This document shows positions 25,726-34,468 of a stretch of 53,041 nt of DNA, in pieces (the first letter of the stretch is position 1; every line of letters begins with the position of its first letter). The position numbers were made by a program, and so were the translations under genes. The DNA is from an uncultured Bryobacteraceae bacterium (lineage in GTDB: Bacteria > Acidobacteriota > Terriglobia > Bryobacterales > Bryobacteraceae): contig CATPCJ010000079.1 in NCBI GenBank assembly GCA_955652915.1, positions 1 through 53,041 of the forward strand. The letters run 5' to 3'. The notes under the pieces are model-generated. The model saw only the letters and a program-made list of their open reading frames with translations. It ran no database searches and had not been told where the DNA came from.

Positions 25726-26904
25726 ATGCCTGGCTCCTTCCGAATTCTGGCGATTCTCGGCGCCACCTGCCTGGTTGCCGCAGGTCAGACTGCGACACCG
25801 CGATTTCCATCGCATCCCGATTTCAAACCTACGCCCGAAGTGCCGGCCATGCCGAAGGCGTTGATGAAAATGCCGAGAACGAACATCACTCGCGCGAAGT
25901 TTCCCGTCGTCGACTTCCATCTGCACGGGCAGTCTCTCAAGACGCCGGCGGACTACGAAAAAATGATCCAGTTGATGGACAAAACCGGCATCGGCGTCAT
26001 CTGTAATATGGACGGCGGATTCGGGAAAGCCTTCGACCGGAATATTGAGGCCGGTGCGCAGTACCAGGACCGCATCATCCATTTCGCCAGACTGGACTTC
26101 AACGGAATTAACGAGCCTGGCTGGGCGGAGAAGACAGCGGCGGAGCTGGAGCGCTGTTTTCGCGCGGGCGCCGCGGGGCTGAAAATTAATAAAGTTCTGG
26201 GACTGGATCTGCGGAATCCGGACGGCAGCTATATCCAAGCTGACGACAAGCGATTCGATCCCTCCTGGGAAATGTGCGCAAAATACAACAAGCCAGTCAT
26301 GATCCACACCGGCGATTCGTATGGACGTTTTTTTCCGATTGGCCCAGAGAACGAGCGTTATGAAGCCGGCCTTTGGCGCAGCAGTCCCGAAGGCAATTAC
26401 TATAAGACCGGCCAGCCCACTCCCGACGTGATCGAGAAGGCGCGCGAGAACATGCACGCGCATCATCCGAACACTCGCTTCATCAATGCTCACCTGGCCA
26501 TGCTCTATTACGATATGGACAAGGTCGCTGCCCTGCTCGACAGGTATCCGAATGCCGACGTCGAGTTGTCCGCCACGGTGCAGGATCTCGGCCGCGCGCC
26601 GCGGATGATTCGTGAATGTTTCCTCAAATACCAGGACCGCGTTCTGTTCGGATCGGATGGCAATCCCAGCCGCGGCATTGAAGAATTCTGGGTGCCTCAC
26701 TGGAGATTCCTCGAAACTTTTGACGAGCACTTCGATCATCCCGCGCAGATTCGGTCGGCCACGGGCGCGCCATTGCACGGCCGGTGGAGGATCTACGGCA
26801 TCGGTCTGCCGGACTACGTTTTGCGCAAAGTATATTACGCAAATGCGCTGCGATATCTGCCGGCGGCGCGCGCCACTATCGAAAAGCAGCTTGCCGGGCG
26901 GTAG
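25726..26904 (+). CDS. Secreted amidohydrolase-family protein
   Basis: An AAGGAG ribosome-binding site (25711-25716) 9 nt ahead fixes this ATG; the frame is open 16 codons further upstream. A signal peptide (MPGSFRILAILGATCLVAAG) precedes the metal-dependent hydrolase barrel of amidohydrolase-2 type: VVDFHLHGQS (HxH), AAGLKINKVLGLD, KPVMIHTGDSYG (third His), TRFINAHLAM (fourth His) and RVLFGSDGNPSRG (metal Asp). All expected metal ligands are present. Members decarboxylate or hydrolyse cyclic and aromatic acids or lactones. It is 5 bp upstream of the PQQ dehydrogenase gene, so the three genes amidohydrolase, dehydrogenase and cytochrome c are likely one transcript. The substrate is unknown. 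Confidence 0.85.
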   Translation: MPGSFRILAILGATCLVAAGQTATPRFPSHPDFKPTPEVPAMPKALMKMPRTNITRAKFPVVDFHLHGQSLKTPADYEKMIQLMDKTGIGVICNMDGGFGKAFDRNIEAGAQYQDRIIHFARLDFNGINEPGWAEKTAAELERCFRAGAAGLKINKVLGLDLRNPDGSYIQADDKRFDPSWEMCAKYNKPVMIHTGDSYGRFFPIGPENERYEAGLWRSSPEGNYYKTGQPTPDVIEKARENMHAHHPNTRFINAHLAMLYYDMDKVAALLDRYPNADVELSATVQDLGRAPRMIRECFLKYQDRVLFGSDGNPSRGIEEFWVPHWRFLETFDEHFDHPAQIRSATGAPLHGRWRIYGIGLPDYVLRKVYYANALRYLPAARATIEKQLAGR

Positions 26905-26909
26905 AGTAA

Positions 26910-28520
26910 ATGAACCTAATCGGCCTGATGACAACGCTGGCATTCGCCGCAACGGTCTTGGCCCAGGGACCGTCGAACGGACTGCCGGTCACTTATGAAA
27001 CGCTGCTCAAAGCGCCGTCGGACCCCGCCAACTGGCTCACCTACGGAGGCGACTATAGTAGTCATCACTACAGCAGCTTGAACCAGATTAACTCCGGGAA
27101 TGTTCAGCACCTGCGCGTCAAGTGGATCTACCAGATGCATCGCAGCAAGGTGGAGACGACGCCGATCGTGGTGAATGGGATCATGTACGTCACGCGTCCG
27201 CAGAGCGATGTCATTGCTCTGGATGCCGAGACCGGGCGTACGCTTTGGACCTTTGAATACAGGCTATCGGCGCGTGTGTACACCTGCTGCGGCGAAGTCA
27301 ATCGCGGTCTTGCAATCCTGGGCAATCAGCTTTACATCACGACCCTTGACGCCAAGCTGATCGCGCTCGATGCCAGATCCGGCCGGATGTTATGGAAGAG
27401 AGACATCGCCGACGCCGGGCTGAATTACACCGCTACGGCTGCGCCGCTGGCCATCAAAGATAAGATCATCGTCGGGATCGCCGGAGCTGAAGGCGGTATT
27501 CGCGGTTTCCTCGACGCTTACGATGCTAAAACAGGCGAGCGAATTTGGCGCTTCTGGACGATACCCGCTCCCGGCGAGCCGGGGTCCGAAACTTGGGGAG
27601 GCGGTTTCTTACACGGCGGAGGATCGACGTGGGTGACCGGCTCTTACGATCCGGAGTTGAACACCATCTATTGGGGCACTGGAAATCCCGGCCCTGACTA
27701 CAATGGCGATGTTCGACCTGGAGACAACCTGTACTCGTGCTCGCTGCTGGCGCTGGATGCCGATACCGGCAAACTCAAATGGCATTTCCAATTCACTCCG
27801 CACGACACGCACGATTGGGATGCCACGCAGGTTCCGGTTCTGCTCGACGTTACGCTGCAGGGCCAGCGCCGAAAACTGGTCGTGGCGCCCAACCGAAATG
27901 GATTCTATTACGCGCTGGATCGCGAGAGTGGCAAATTTCTTTTCGCGAAATCGTACGTGAAGCAAACTTGGGCAAAGGAGATTGACAAGGCAGGCAGGCC
28001 GGTTCTGATTCCCGGACAGGAGCCTTTGCCAGAGGGAAACGACGCCATCTGGCCCGGTGTCGACGGGGGGAACAACTGGATGTCGCCCAGCTACAATCCA
28101 CAAACGCGTCTGCTCTATTTCAATGCGCGCGAGGAGCGCCGCCGGTTCTTCAAGACCGACGCGCCCGAGTTCCAGCCGGGCGAGTCTTACTTCGGTGGCG
28201 GAGGCGGTGGAGCGCGTTTTCGGCCGGAAGAGAGCTGGGGCAAGCTCATCGCGATGACGCCGGAAACTGGCGAAATCCAATGGGAGCACCGCATCGCTTC
28301 GCCGCCTTGGGCCGGCGTTTTATCGACTGCGGGGAATTTGGTTTTCTCAGCCACGCCCAGTGGAAACTTCTACGCTCTGGACGCCCGCACGGGTAAAGAG
28401 CTGTGGCATTTCAATGGCGGCGATCGGGTTTTTGCAAGCCCCATCACGTTTCTAAGCCGGGGGAAGCAGTTGATTACCATTCCGATTGGCGACAACCTGA
28501 TTGCTTTCGAACTCGAATGA
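26910..28520 (+). CDS. PQQ-dependent alcohol dehydrogenase (quinoprotein)
   Basis: The 536-residue protein has a signal peptide (MNLIGLMTTLAFAATVLAQ) and an eight-bladed propeller. Tryptophan-docking repeats such as VIALDAETGRTLWTFE, LIALDARSGRMLWKRD and FYALDARTGKELWHFNGG are visible. The vicinal Cys126-Cys127 in VYTCCGEVNRG matches the adjacent-cysteine ring above PQQ in methanol/ethanol dehydrogenases. HDTHDWDATQVPVL carries the catalytic Asp region. It oxidises alcohols or aldoses in the periplasm and passes electrons to cytochrome c, and the following gene encodes exactly that, with an ATGA overlap. No PQQ biosynthesis genes are in the window. Confidence 0.93.
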   Translation: MNLIGLMTTLAFAATVLAQGPSNGLPVTYETLLKAPSDPANWLTYGGDYSSHHYSSLNQINSGNVQHLRVKWIYQMHRSKVETTPIVVNGIMYVTRPQSDVIALDAETGRTLWTFEYRLSARVYTCCGEVNRGLAILGNQLYITTLDAKLIALDARSGRMLWKRDIADAGLNYTATAAPLAIKDKIIVGIAGAEGGIRGFLDAYDAKTGERIWRFWTIPAPGEPGSETWGGGFLHGGGSTWVTGSYDPELNTIYWGTGNPGPDYNGDVRPGDNLYSCSLLALDADTGKLKWHFQFTPHDTHDWDATQVPVLLDVTLQGQRRKLVVAPNRNGFYYALDRESGKFLFAKSYVKQTWAKEIDKAGRPVLIPGQEPLPEGNDAIWPGVDGGNNWMSPSYNPQTRLLYFNAREERRRFFKTDAPEFQPGESYFGGGGGGARFRPEESWGKLIAMTPETGEIQWEHRIASPPWAGVLSTAGNLVFSATPSGNFYALDARTGKELWHFNGGDRVFASPITFLSRGKQLITIPIGDNLIAFELE

Positions 28521-30031
28521 TGTTTGACGTGGGGCGGGATTCAGTCTGCTGTACTGAAACTCTTCTCGATGCTTGGGGAAAGAGCCTCGAGACGAGTCTC
28601 GAGGCCGCAGACACTCGTGTCCGCGCCACGTTGCTTCTAGCCTGCTGCTGGATTGCATGTGGAATGCAATTGGTGGCGCAATCGAGGCAGCCGAGGAACG
28701 CTGCCGACATTCCGCAAACGAATCCGTATACATCCGAGGCTGACGTTGAGGCTGGGCGCAAAATATTTGGCGGTCGGTGCGGCCATTGTCATGGGCAGAG
28801 CGGTGAGGGCGGTCGAGGCGCCGTTCTCAACAGCGGTGAGTTGCATCACGGCGCCTCTGATCGCGAGATGTTCCTGGTCATTCGAAACGGGATACCGAAC
28901 ACCGAAATGCCGGGCACTTTCGGTCTTCCCGACGCAGAGGTGTGGCGAATGGTGGCCTATGTAAAACAGTTGCGCCGCCAAGGAAGTTCAGATGCGGCGG
29001 CTGGCAACCAGACTGCGGGAGCGCTGGTCTATCAGAAAAACTCCTGCGCCGCGTGCCACGCGATCGACGGCCAGGGGGGATTTCTGGGACCAGACCTGTC
29101 GGAAATCGGAGCGAAGCGTTCCATCCGCTATTTGCGCGACTCGATCGTGAATCCCAGCGCCGATATTCCGCTGGATTATCGCTCCGTCACGGTGATCACG
29201 CGAGACGGGAAGACGATCGCCGGCATTCAGTTGAACGAAGATGAGTATTCCGTTCACCTACGCGACATGAGCGGCAACCTGCGATCGTTCCTGAAAAGCG
29301 AGCTGCGAGAAGTGAAGCTCACCGGGCAATCGCTAATGCCCGCATATGGAGCTCTTTCGAAAGACGACCTCGACAACCTGGTTGCATATCTGAGTTCTTT
29401 ACGACGCAGTGCTGCCCAAGCAACAGTCTGGATGTTTGACCGGCTCGAGAATATTGGCGGGAACAAGACGACTGTGCTCGGTGCGCCGCGCGTCATCGAT
29501 TCTCCAATTGGTAAGGCCGTGGAGTTCGATGGAGTCCGCGATGCGTTGTTCATCGACAACCACCCACTTGCGGGCGCCGAGACGTTTACTTTCGAGGCGA
29601 TCTTCCGGCCCGATGGCGGTGAACGTGAGCAGCGCTGGTTTCACCTGAGCGAGCAAGATCCGAAGACGGGCGTCGACACCGACAACCGCATGCTGTTTGA
29701 GATTCGCGTGATCGGTGATGGATGGTTTCTCGACAGCTACAATCAATCCGGAACCGAAGGCAAGGCTCTCATGAATCGCAGCGCGGTCCATCCATTGGGC
29801 GCCTGGTATCATGTCGCCTCGGTGTACGACGGTAAAGAGTTCAGGAATTATGTGAATGGAGTTCAGGAAGGCGCGGCGAATATTCATCTTGCTCCGCATG
29901 GACCGGGGCACGCATCGGTGGGAGTGCGAATCAACAAAGTTTTTTATTTTAAGGGAGCGGTCCGCATGGCGCGATTCACGCGGCGCGCGCTCTCGACGCC
30001 GGAATTCCTGACTCTGCCAGTACGCCCGTAA
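28517..30031 (+). CDS. Dihaem cytochrome c fused to a LamG-like domain
   Basis: Its ATG overlaps the stop of the PQQ dehydrogenase gene (ATGATG), so they are translationally coupled. From there it has 504 residues: a hydrophobic export segment at about 36-55 (VRATLLLACCWIACGMQLVA), a first haem motif CGHCH (88-92) in a small cytochrome c domain, and a second haem motif CAACH (177-181). The second domain has a LTGQSLMPAYGALSKDDLDN sixth-ligand Met region. Residues ~310-500 form a concanavalin/LamG sandwich (VEFDGVRDALFIDNH, GAWYHVASVYDGKEFRNYVN). The coupling suggests it is the electron acceptor of the dehydrogenase. The long n-region before the signal is odd, so a later start is possible. The LamG part may hold it near a polysaccharide. 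Confidence 0.88.
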   Translation: MMFDVGRDSVCCTETLLDAWGKSLETSLEAADTRVRATLLLACCWIACGMQLVAQSRQPRNAADIPQTNPYTSEADVEAGRKIFGGRCGHCHGQSGEGGRGAVLNSGELHHGASDREMFLVIRNGIPNTEMPGTFGLPDAEVWRMVAYVKQLRRQGSSDAAAGNQTAGALVYQKNSCAACHAIDGQGGFLGPDLSEIGAKRSIRYLRDSIVNPSADIPLDYRSVTVITRDGKTIAGIQLNEDEYSVHLRDMSGNLRSFLKSELREVKLTGQSLMPAYGALSKDDLDNLVAYLSSLRRSAAQATVWMFDRLENIGGNKTTVLGAPRVIDSPIGKAVEFDGVRDALFIDNHPLAGAETFTFEAIFRPDGGEREQRWFHLSEQDPKTGVDTDNRMLFEIRVIGDGWFLDSYNQSGTEGKALMNRSAVHPLGAWYHVASVYDGKEFRNYVNGVQEGAANIHLAPHGPGHASVGVRINKVFYFKGAVRMARFTRRALSTPEFLTLPVRP

Positions 30032-30067
30032 TCGCGCTGCCTCTGTGGTTGGCATAATTGTTAGGGA

Positions 30068-31216
30068 ATGCTGAAGCTTACCTGGCGACGCGCGGCAGCC
30101 TGGCGCAGCCGGCGTCACCACCTCGATCAACGTGCGCCTGCCGGCAGCATGCTCGCGGTCGCCAGCCGCCTATGTGGCTTGCACGCCCAGGTGATGTCCT
30201 CGGCCGAGCTGACCGTATGGGCCAGGGTGGAAGACCTCGACCGGCGGGCCGTTCAGCGGGCGTTGTGGGAGGACCGCACGCTGGTCAAAACCTGGGCCAT
30301 GCGGGGCACGCTGCACCTGCTTCCCGCTGACGAGTTACCCATGTGGCACGCTGTCCTCAGCATCAGTCCGCGGTTTCTGAAGCCCGCACGGTGGCAGAAA
30401 AATTTCGGGATCACGATCGAGGAGCTCGACCGCCTGACGGAAGCAGTAGCAGCCGCGCTTGACGGCCGGTTGATGACGCGTGAAGAGCTGGCGCAGGAGG
30501 TAGGACGGCTCACCGGGTCGGCCACGTTCGCCACCCAAGTCGCCGAAAGCAGTTGGGGCACCATGCTGAGGCCGGCCGCGTTCACCGGCCGCCTGTGCTT
30601 CGGGCCAAGCCTGGGTCAGCGCGTGCGGTTTACTCGTCCCGATACCTGGTTGGCCGCGGCGCCAGCTCCGTCCGATGATCCGAAAATGGATCCGCAAGCT
30701 GCGGCGGCCGCCGTGACGCGCCGCTTTTTGGCGGCGTACGGTCCGGCCACTTACCACGATCTCGGGCGCTGGTGGATTGGAGGCGGCGTTTCCACCGCCC
30801 GGCAATGGATCGCCTCGCTTGGCGAAGAGGTGTCTGCGGTCGACTTGGACGGTGCGCAGGCATGGATGCTGGCCGCTGATGCCCGTGAGGTGCGCGAGCT
30901 TCCACCAAACCGGTCGGTCCGCCTGCTACCCGCGTTCGATCAGTACGTGATCGGCGCCTCTCACCATGCCGGGCACCTGTTGCCCGGCGATTTGCGGCAC
31001 CGCGTTTATCGGCCGCAGGGCTGGATTTCGCCGGTCCTGCTGGTGAATGGCCGCATGGAGGGCACTTGGCGCCACGAAATCAAGGGCAGACGCGTCGAAG
31101 TTGTCATCGATCCCTTCATGAAGGTGCCGGTGTGGGTGCGACGCGCGGCCGGGCAGGAAGCCGAGCGCCTGGCTGCTTTTCTCGGTTGCACGTTAAGCCT
31201 CGCCTGGAAGTGCTGA
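30068..31216 (+). CDS. Winged-helix DNA-binding protein, HTH_42 / YcaQ-like
   Basis: This 382-residue protein follows the HTH_42 (AlkZ/YcaQ-like) layout. An N-terminal helical part holds LRLAAQ-like MLAVASRLCGLHAQVMSSAEL and RALWEDRTLVKTWAMRGTLHLL. The middle has the wH modules and a C-terminal barrel-like part with LPAFDQYVIG and WISPVLLVNGRMEGTWRHE. Members include DNA glycosylases for crosslinks and many unassigned proteins. The usual catalytic QxQ/QxD motif corresponds here to AQVMSS, but I cannot align it confidently, so glycosylase activity is not claimed. The sequence is rich in GC codons and stands alone between two unrelated units, which suggests horizontal arrival. Start: ATG with TTAGGGA just upstream. 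Confidence 0.8.
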   Translation: MLKLTWRRAAAWRSRRHHLDQRAPAGSMLAVASRLCGLHAQVMSSAELTVWARVEDLDRRAVQRALWEDRTLVKTWAMRGTLHLLPADELPMWHAVLSISPRFLKPARWQKNFGITIEELDRLTEAVAAALDGRLMTREELAQEVGRLTGSATFATQVAESSWGTMLRPAAFTGRLCFGPSLGQRVRFTRPDTWLAAAPAPSDDPKMDPQAAAAAVTRRFLAAYGPATYHDLGRWWIGGGVSTARQWIASLGEEVSAVDLDGAQAWMLAADAREVRELPPNRSVRLLPAFDQYVIGASHHAGHLLPGDLRHRVYRPQGWISPVLLVNGRMEGTWRHEIKGRRVEVVIDPFMKVPVWVRRAAGQEAERLAAFLGCTLSLAWKC

Positions 31217-31240
31217 CGACACTATCACCGCGTTGGCTTT

Positions 31241-31359
31241 GAAGCTGTGAAAAAATCGCAAAACCAACACATGCAAGAATGCCAGTGCCACACGTTCATG
31301 CAAATTGTGGCACGGCATTCTTGCCTGCGTGGATCTTAGAGCGATTTTTTCACAGCTTC
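31241..31359. repeat. Repeat family B, copy 2: 119-bp inverted element
   Basis: Perfect 19-bp arms, GAAGCTGTGAAAAAATCGC (31241-31259) and its reverse complement (31341-31359), enclose a second pair of near-inverted blocks (AGAATGCCAGTGCCAC against GTGGCACGGCATTC). The right arm contains the last codons and TGA stop of the minus-strand FG-GAP gene. This is the most complete copy and defines the element ends. Confidence 0.85.
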
Positions 31360-32990
31360 TTCGTTACGTGAAATACCGAATTCAGTTTTCCAGTGACATC
31401 CGTATAGCTGCTCTGAGTCCCATCCGGCCAATACACAGTGACACGTTCGATTTTCTTTGCATCGCCGAGTCCAAAGTGGACGCGCGGATCGCTGGCCGAT
31501 AAATAACTCGAGTCCGTGTGAACTCTGCGCCAGAGTACCGGCAGCCCCGCCGCCTTCACCGCGACGCGCGCGCCAATGCCCAGGCCTGGACCGTCGACCT
31601 GAACACTCAGCCAGTTCCGATGCGGCAAATTGTTTCGCAACAGGCGTGCCGGACCATTGTTCGTAGCGACCAGGATGTCCACGCTGCCGTCATTATCGAT
31701 GTCGCCAAACGCGGCGCCGCGGCTCACCCCCGTTTGCGCGAAAACCGGGCCAGCAACGCCGCTTTCATCAATAAAATGCCCTTTCCCAGCGGGATTGCGG
31801 ATCAGCATGTTTCGCTCCAGGAAAGGATTTGGCTGGCCGCGCTGCTCCTCACGCAAAGTCACAGCGCCGTGCGCCAGAAATAGGTCGACCCATCCATCGT
31901 TATCGAAATCGAACCAGCCGGTTCCGAAACCGGTGTAGGGAAATGTGATGGCGTGGATACCGGTTTTTAACGACACATCCGTAAAGTTTCCATGCCCGTC
32001 GTTTTCAAATAGCGACGCGCCCTCCCGCATTAAGTTCAGCACTAATAAATCTTCGTCGCCGTCGTTGTCATAGTCGCCAACCGCGACGCCCATGCCGGCT
32101 TTGGCCACGCCATCCTCGCCATATGCGACTCCCGATTCCAGCGCGCGCTCGGCGAACGTGCCGTTGCGCTGGTTGATCCAAAGGTGATTGGCACTCGCAT
32201 CGTTGGCGACGAAAACATCCGGCCATCCATCGCCGTTCACATCGAAAGCAGCAACGCCTAAGCCTCGCCCCAATGCCCGATCCAGACCGGACTTTTTCGT
32301 TACCTCTACAAACCGGCCGCCCTCATTGTGAAATAGGTGCGCGGACGTTGGCGGATAAACTTTCGGACTGCAATACGTCACCTCGCCGGTAGGAGCAAAA
32401 CAGCGCTTGTTATTTTCGAACGAATAATCGAGATAGTTCAGGATGATGAGATCCTGCCGGCCGTCGCGGTCGTAGTCGAAGAACGACGCGCCCGTGCTCC
32501 AGCGTCCCGGCAAAGCGATTTCCGGGGACTCGGCCGTGACATTGCGAAACACGCCACTTCCCAGATTCCGGTACAGGGCGTTTCCACCAAAGCCGGTCAC
32601 GAGGATGTCGATGCGGCCGTCGTTGTCAAAATCACCGGTCGCGATCCCCATTCCGTAACCCGCATAGTCGAGGCCGGCTTCACGCGTGACGTCCGTGAAC
32701 TGAAGCTTACCGGAGGGATTCAATTCGTTCCGGTACAAACGGATTCCGTGATTAGACAGCAGCAGAATGTCCAGGTCGCCGTCGCCGTCATAGTCGAGCA
32801 GCGCTGCTCCCGAACCCATGATCTCCGGCATATAGAACTTCCCGGTTGCGCCGGATTGATGAACGAAATCGATGCCGCTGGCCGCCGCGACATCTTCGAA
32901 CCACGGGCCAGTTGGCTGCTCTTGTGCGGCTTTATGCGCGCAAGAGAGCAGAGGCAATATCAGGAGGACAACAACCGCGGCTCGCTTCAC
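31350..32990 (-). CDS. FG-GAP/VCBS repeat lipoprotein with ASPIC/UnbV C-terminus (CRTAC1-like)
   Basis: The 546-residue protein starts with a lipoprotein signal (VVVLLILPLLSC, lipidated Cys17). At least six VCBS calcium-loop repeats follow, such as LLDYDGDGDLDILLLS, TGDFDNDGRIDILVTG, FFDYDRDGRQDLIILN, AFDVNGDGWPDVFVAN, VGDYDNDGDEDLLVLN and FGDIDNDGSVDILVAT. The C-terminus is the ASPIC/UnbV domain (GARVAVKAAGLPVLWRRVH ... VYWPDGTQSSYTDV). These proteins form a calcium-bound beta-propeller on the cell surface; the biochemical role is not known. Its start overlaps the stop of the TPR lipoprotein upstream (4 bp), so they are co-translated. Repeat B provides its stop codon. Confidence 0.9.
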   Translation of the reverse strand: MKRAAVVVLLILPLLSCAHKAAQEQPTGPWFEDVAAASGIDFVHQSGATGKFYMPEIMGSGAALLDYDGDGDLDILLLSNHGIRLYRNELNPSGKLQFTDVTREAGLDYAGYGMGIATGDFDNDGRIDILVTGFGGNALYRNLGSGVFRNVTAESPEIALPGRWSTGASFFDYDRDGRQDLIILNYLDYSFENNKRCFAPTGEVTYCSPKVYPPTSAHLFHNEGGRFVEVTKKSGLDRALGRGLGVAAFDVNGDGWPDVFVANDASANHLWINQRNGTFAERALESGVAYGEDGVAKAGMGVAVGDYDNDGDEDLLVLNLMREGASLFENDGHGNFTDVSLKTGIHAITFPYTGFGTGWFDFDNDGWVDLFLAHGAVTLREEQRGQPNPFLERNMLIRNPAGKGHFIDESGVAGPVFAQTGVSRGAAFGDIDNDGSVDILVATNNGPARLLRNNLPHRNWLSVQVDGPGLGIGARVAVKAAGLPVLWRRVHTDSSYLSASDPRVHFGLGDAKKIERVTVYWPDGTQSSYTDVTGKLNSVFHVTKKL

Positions 32991-34468
32991 AATTTCGGTT
33001 CCAAAAGAGCTAAATCGCGATCGATGCTCGCGATGAGCTGTGTCTGGCCCCGAGCCTCCGCCTGTTTTCGCGCTTCGCGCATCGCCTCGATAGCGCGGGT
33101 GCGGTTGCCGGCGCGTGCATGAATCGCTGCCAATGCGTACAAATAGGCGGGTGTACTCTCAGTCTTCGGATCGAGCGATCGTTCCAGCTCCTCAATGGCC
33201 AGCGCGTATTTCTTTTGGTTGGCGTAGATCCGGCCGAGATGAAAATGAGCCAGCGGATACGAGGCGTTCGTGTCTATCGCGCGCCGGTAAAGCGCCGACG
33301 CTTGGTCCCATTTTCCTTGCTGCTCGAAAATCGCGCCTAAGTTATTCAGAGCCTCCGCGTGATGGGGCTGCAGGCGCACGGCGTTCTCGAAGGCGGCCTT
33401 GGCCTCGGTCATGCGGCCGCGCTCAAAACAGAAGACACCGAAGTTGTAGTACGCATCGGTTTCGTTTGGGTCCAGGGCGACTGCCTGGCTATATGCGTCT
33501 TCAGCCTGCGAATTCCGCCCCAAGCGCCCGTACAGAGAGATCAGGTCTGTGTAGGCACGCGTCAGCTTTCGATCCGCGGCAACTGCGCGCTCATACAACG
33601 AGACAGCCTCCTCCAAGCGCCCTTCGATTGCTTGATTAGCGGCGTTCTGCAGTAGGGCTCCGGCGCTGAGATTGAGGCTCCTCACCGAAGCCATCTCGGG
33701 ATCGTTGAGCGGCGGGAGTAACAACTTGTCGCGATCATAGTTACGCAGTATTTCCTGTGCTTTGGTCTCATCGCCCTTCCGCCGGTAAGCGGAAGCCAGT
33801 GCGAACTGCGCGGCGCCGTAGCGGGGAAACAGATCGAGTGATTTTCGGAATTCTTCAACCGCGGCATCGCCTCCGAGTGCGCGTCCCAAGCCAAAGTGCG
33901 CTCGCGCCTCATCGGGCGACTTTGACAAAATGCGCTTGTACAAATCGAGGCTCTGGGATGCATCGCCGGAATCAGTGAGGACCTCAGCGAGCTTCAACTG
34001 GGCGGGCACTGATTCCGGGCGAATTGCCAGCGCGTGTCTCAGACGCTCCGCAGCCGCGGCGTAGTTACCTTCCGCCGCCGACGCTTGACCCCAGCAGTAC
34101 AGCGCGGCGAAATCCCCTGGATCGAGAGCATGGGCACGCGCGTAGCATTGTCCGGCTGCTTGATACTGTTCGTACGCATGCAGGACCATGCATAACCGCA
34201 ATGTGTGGGCCGCATCGTTGGGATACTTTTTGGCTTCAGCCAGGGCGTCGTTCACAGACTTGGCGATATCTCTCTGAAACTTGCTCGCATCCACGTTCGG
34301 AAGTGCCGGTACAGAACGGGTGGCACCGCATCCGCACAGGAGGAGAACACATATCGCGGCAAGCGCTCGCTCTACGACCCACCCAGGCAAGAATGCCTGG
34401 GCTACAAGGTGGTGTGTAGCACAGGCATTCTTGCCTGTGTTGGTTTGCGGTTTTTCACAGCTTCTCAT
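32987..34468 (-). CDS. TPR-repeat lipoprotein with repeat-derived N-terminal extension
   Basis: The 493-residue protein starts at an ATG that overlaps the upstream stop (ATGA). Its first ~30 residues (MRSCEKPQTNTGKNACATHH ...) are translated repeat family B sequence. Only after that comes a lipoprotein-type signal, ERALAAICVLLLCGC, with Cys47 as the likely lipidated residue. A TTG at 34390 would give a normal-length signal (MPGWVVERALAAICVLLLCGC), so the true start is open. The rest is TPR helices at 34-residue spacing (for example AYYNFGVFCFERGRMTEAKA, AEALNNLGAIFEQQGKWDQA, PLAHFHLGRIYANQKKYALA). It lies between the cytochrome/TPR fusion and the FG-GAP lipoprotein and probably scaffolds them at the membrane. 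Confidence 0.8.
   Translation of the reverse strand: MRSCEKPQTNTGKNACATHHLVAQAFLPGWVVERALAAICVLLLCGCGATRSVPALPNVDASKFQRDIAKSVNDALAEAKKYPNDAAHTLRLCMVLHAYEQYQAAGQCYARAHALDPGDFAALYCWGQASAAEGNYAAAAERLRHALAIRPESVPAQLKLAEVLTDSGDASQSLDLYKRILSKSPDEARAHFGLGRALGGDAAVEEFRKSLDLFPRYGAAQFALASAYRRKGDETKAQEILRNYDRDKLLLPPLNDPEMASVRSLNLSAGALLQNAANQAIEGRLEEAVSLYERAVAADRKLTRAYTDLISLYGRLGRNSQAEDAYSQAVALDPNETDAYYNFGVFCFERGRMTEAKAAFENAVRLQPHHAEALNNLGAIFEQQGKWDQASALYRRAIDTNASYPLAHFHLGRIYANQKKYALAIEELERSLDPKTESTPAYLYALAAIHARAGNRTRAIEAMREARKQAEARGQTQLIASIDRDLALLEPKL
34378..34464. repeat. Repeat family B, copy 3 (inside a coding frame)
   Basis: Two head-to-head cores (ACCCAGGCAAGAATGCCTGG and ACAGGCATTCTTGCCTGTGT) followed by TTTTTCACAGCTTCT, the end block seen at 31345-31360. 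It lies between the start codon and the lipobox of the TPR lipoprotein and is open in that frame. Confidence 0.8.

Noticed and set aside
25699..26952. Open minus-strand frame of 417 codons
   Set aside because: Antisense to the amidohydrolase gene, which has signal peptide, all metal ligands and a ribosome-binding site.
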